Of a DNA stretch of 64,000 bases, positions 62,880 through 64,000 are shown in pieces; position 1 is the stretch's first letter, and every line of letters begins with the position of its first letter. Origin of the DNA: Angiostrongylus vasorum (Eukaryota; Nematoda; Chromadorea; Rhabditida; Metastrongylidae); NCBI GenBank assembly GCA_018806985.1, contig JADANN010000433.1, positions 2,413,936-2,477,935 of the forward strand, written 5' to 3'. The notes beneath the pieces were generated by a model. It made no database searches, had not been told where the DNA came from, and saw only the letters and a list, made by a program, of their open reading frames with translations. Made by a program: the position numbers and the translations under genes.

Positions 62880-64000
62880 TAGAGGGAGACTCTAAGACTT
62901 GGTTTATGAAAATTCAAAGTGACAAAGCAAACAACAGATCATACTCGATCGTTAACCGATTACACAGACCACCTCGCACTTTCAGTAAACATTAAGAACA
63001 ACACGAACAAAATATGACAGAAGACCGAGAGCAGCATGGCCCTATTCAAACCTCTCAACGAAGACACTAACCAACCAGAGGGTCCAAACAACCGCGTTTT
63101 CCTTCCAGGTTCAACAGTCTACTGAGTGCTTTGTTGTACAGAACAGACCTGGTAGAGACTTCGACGACTTTAAGAATACTGCTCACTTGCTCACAGATTG
63201 CTTGAACGACGTCTTCTAAGAAAAATGACCAGCACACACAACATATGGCCCAAATTAGGAGCTTTGATCTTGGAAAGGTAACTCATCTTCAAGACCCTGT
63301 ACAACACGCCTCAACAGCGAAACATGGATGGGCCAGTCACTTAATGCGAAAAAACAAACGACAGATGTACGTGAACATCTATCTATAGAGTGAACTCTGC
63401 GAAGACAGACGTGTTTCCGAAGGCGACCACCTAGACTCCAAGCTGACGTGTTGCTAACTAAAGCTTTTCAACTCTACTCGCAGCTGTAGTTATCCCACAG
63501 ATGACAATATGAGACTCGCTCCCGTCACATGATCGAATCAAACCACCACGATGGATGACGACTGAGAATCAACAATAGAGTGATCTGTTTTTCCTATTTG
63601 GCGTATTGAGGATATTGCTTCTATCATTTCAAGTTTTCTTCCGTACAGTGACTTTCACGTCTGCTCTTAACGCTCAGTAAATACATTTGAAACGTGGTTG
63701 GGACGGACAGAACCAGAAGAAGAATCCAGCTTTCGGACTTTTCGACTATTCAGTAATCAATGTCACGGATAAAAAGATTCCCAAGGTGTAATTCGGTTTA
63801 CTGAATCTTTTATGCAGGGCTGATTTTCTTGTAGCCGCCTTTAGGATAATTAGAACTGACCAGTGTAATTTCTAGAAATTCCTTGCACTACACGTGGTAT
63901 TTGTCATTTCTCATATCCGTGACATTTAGAGTGCGTTAGATTAGGGATATCATTGATCGGTAACACAGCGTTGGTCACTATGAATCTTTTGCAGTCTCTA
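62880..64000. other. unassigned, possible reverse-transcriptase C-terminal remnant
   Basis: A plus-strand phrase ASTAKHGWASHLMRKNKRQM (about 63307-63370) faintly resembles the conserved tail of RTE-like reverse transcriptases. Nearby frames are short and broken. No other feature is supported. Confidence 0.25.

Noticed and set aside
1..64000. CRISPR array, integron or phage region
   Set aside because: No regularly spaced short repeats or prokaryotic gene clusters; introns, SINEs and non-LTR elements show a eukaryotic genome.

Overview
The window looks like nuclear DNA of a parasitic nematode, most likely a clade V strongylid such as a hookworm (inference). It is AT-rich, has short introns ending in TTTCAG-type acceptors, and contains no operon-style prokaryotic genes or CRISPR arrays. 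Most of it is old, diverged transposable-element sequence: Penelope-like elements (PLEs, reverse transcriptase plus GIY-YIG nuclease), RTE-type non-LTR retrotransposons, two large families of tRNA-headed SINE-like repeats (here called A and B), a third tRNA-headed family (C) and one unclassified repeat (D).

The best host gene lies on the minus strand between 49357 and 40882. Fourteen exons can be chained with matching splice phases into about 553 residues of a DUF229 protein (alkaline-phosphatase/sulfatase-like fold). Its introns have taken up a 2.8-kb PLE pair, SINEs and a hammerhead remnant, and one exon carries a 1-nt frameshift in an A-run. A second, apparently complete minus-strand gene (15910 to 13813, four exons, about 200 residues) encodes an unrecognised membrane-anchored, proline-rich protein. 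A third partial minus-strand gene (23468 to 22642) encodes a membrane-anchored protein of unknown family. Several weaker single exons are listed with low confidence.

The most striking signal is a dispersed set of more than 20 hammerhead-ribozyme-like cores with almost no stem III. The sequence between GAAA and the cleavage site is only the palindrome ACGT, the architecture reported for PLE-linked hammerheads that act as dimers. Many sit in PLE 3' ends. At least five PLE insertions are head-to-head twins: two oppositely oriented copies fused at their truncated 5' ends and flanked by 10-15-bp direct repeats. In each twin one arm carries a complete terminal tail box and the other lacks it.

Layout: 1-4.6 kb SINEs and a tandem duplication; 4.7-8.0 kb decayed RTE; 8.5-12.7 kb PLE tail, family B copies, weak ORFs; 13.7-15.9 kb proline-rich gene; 16-20 kb SINEs, a PLE twin, possible channel exons; 20.4-22.1 kb PLE body; 22.6-23.5 kb membrane-protein exons; 23.6-34 kb SINE-rich; 34.5-40.5 kb nested PLEs and an RTE; 40.9-49.4 kb DUF229 gene; 51.3-52.3 kb PLE twin; 52.6-54.8 kb RTE; 55.9-58.5 kb PLE twin; 60.9-62.9 kb RTE; the rest is unassigned.
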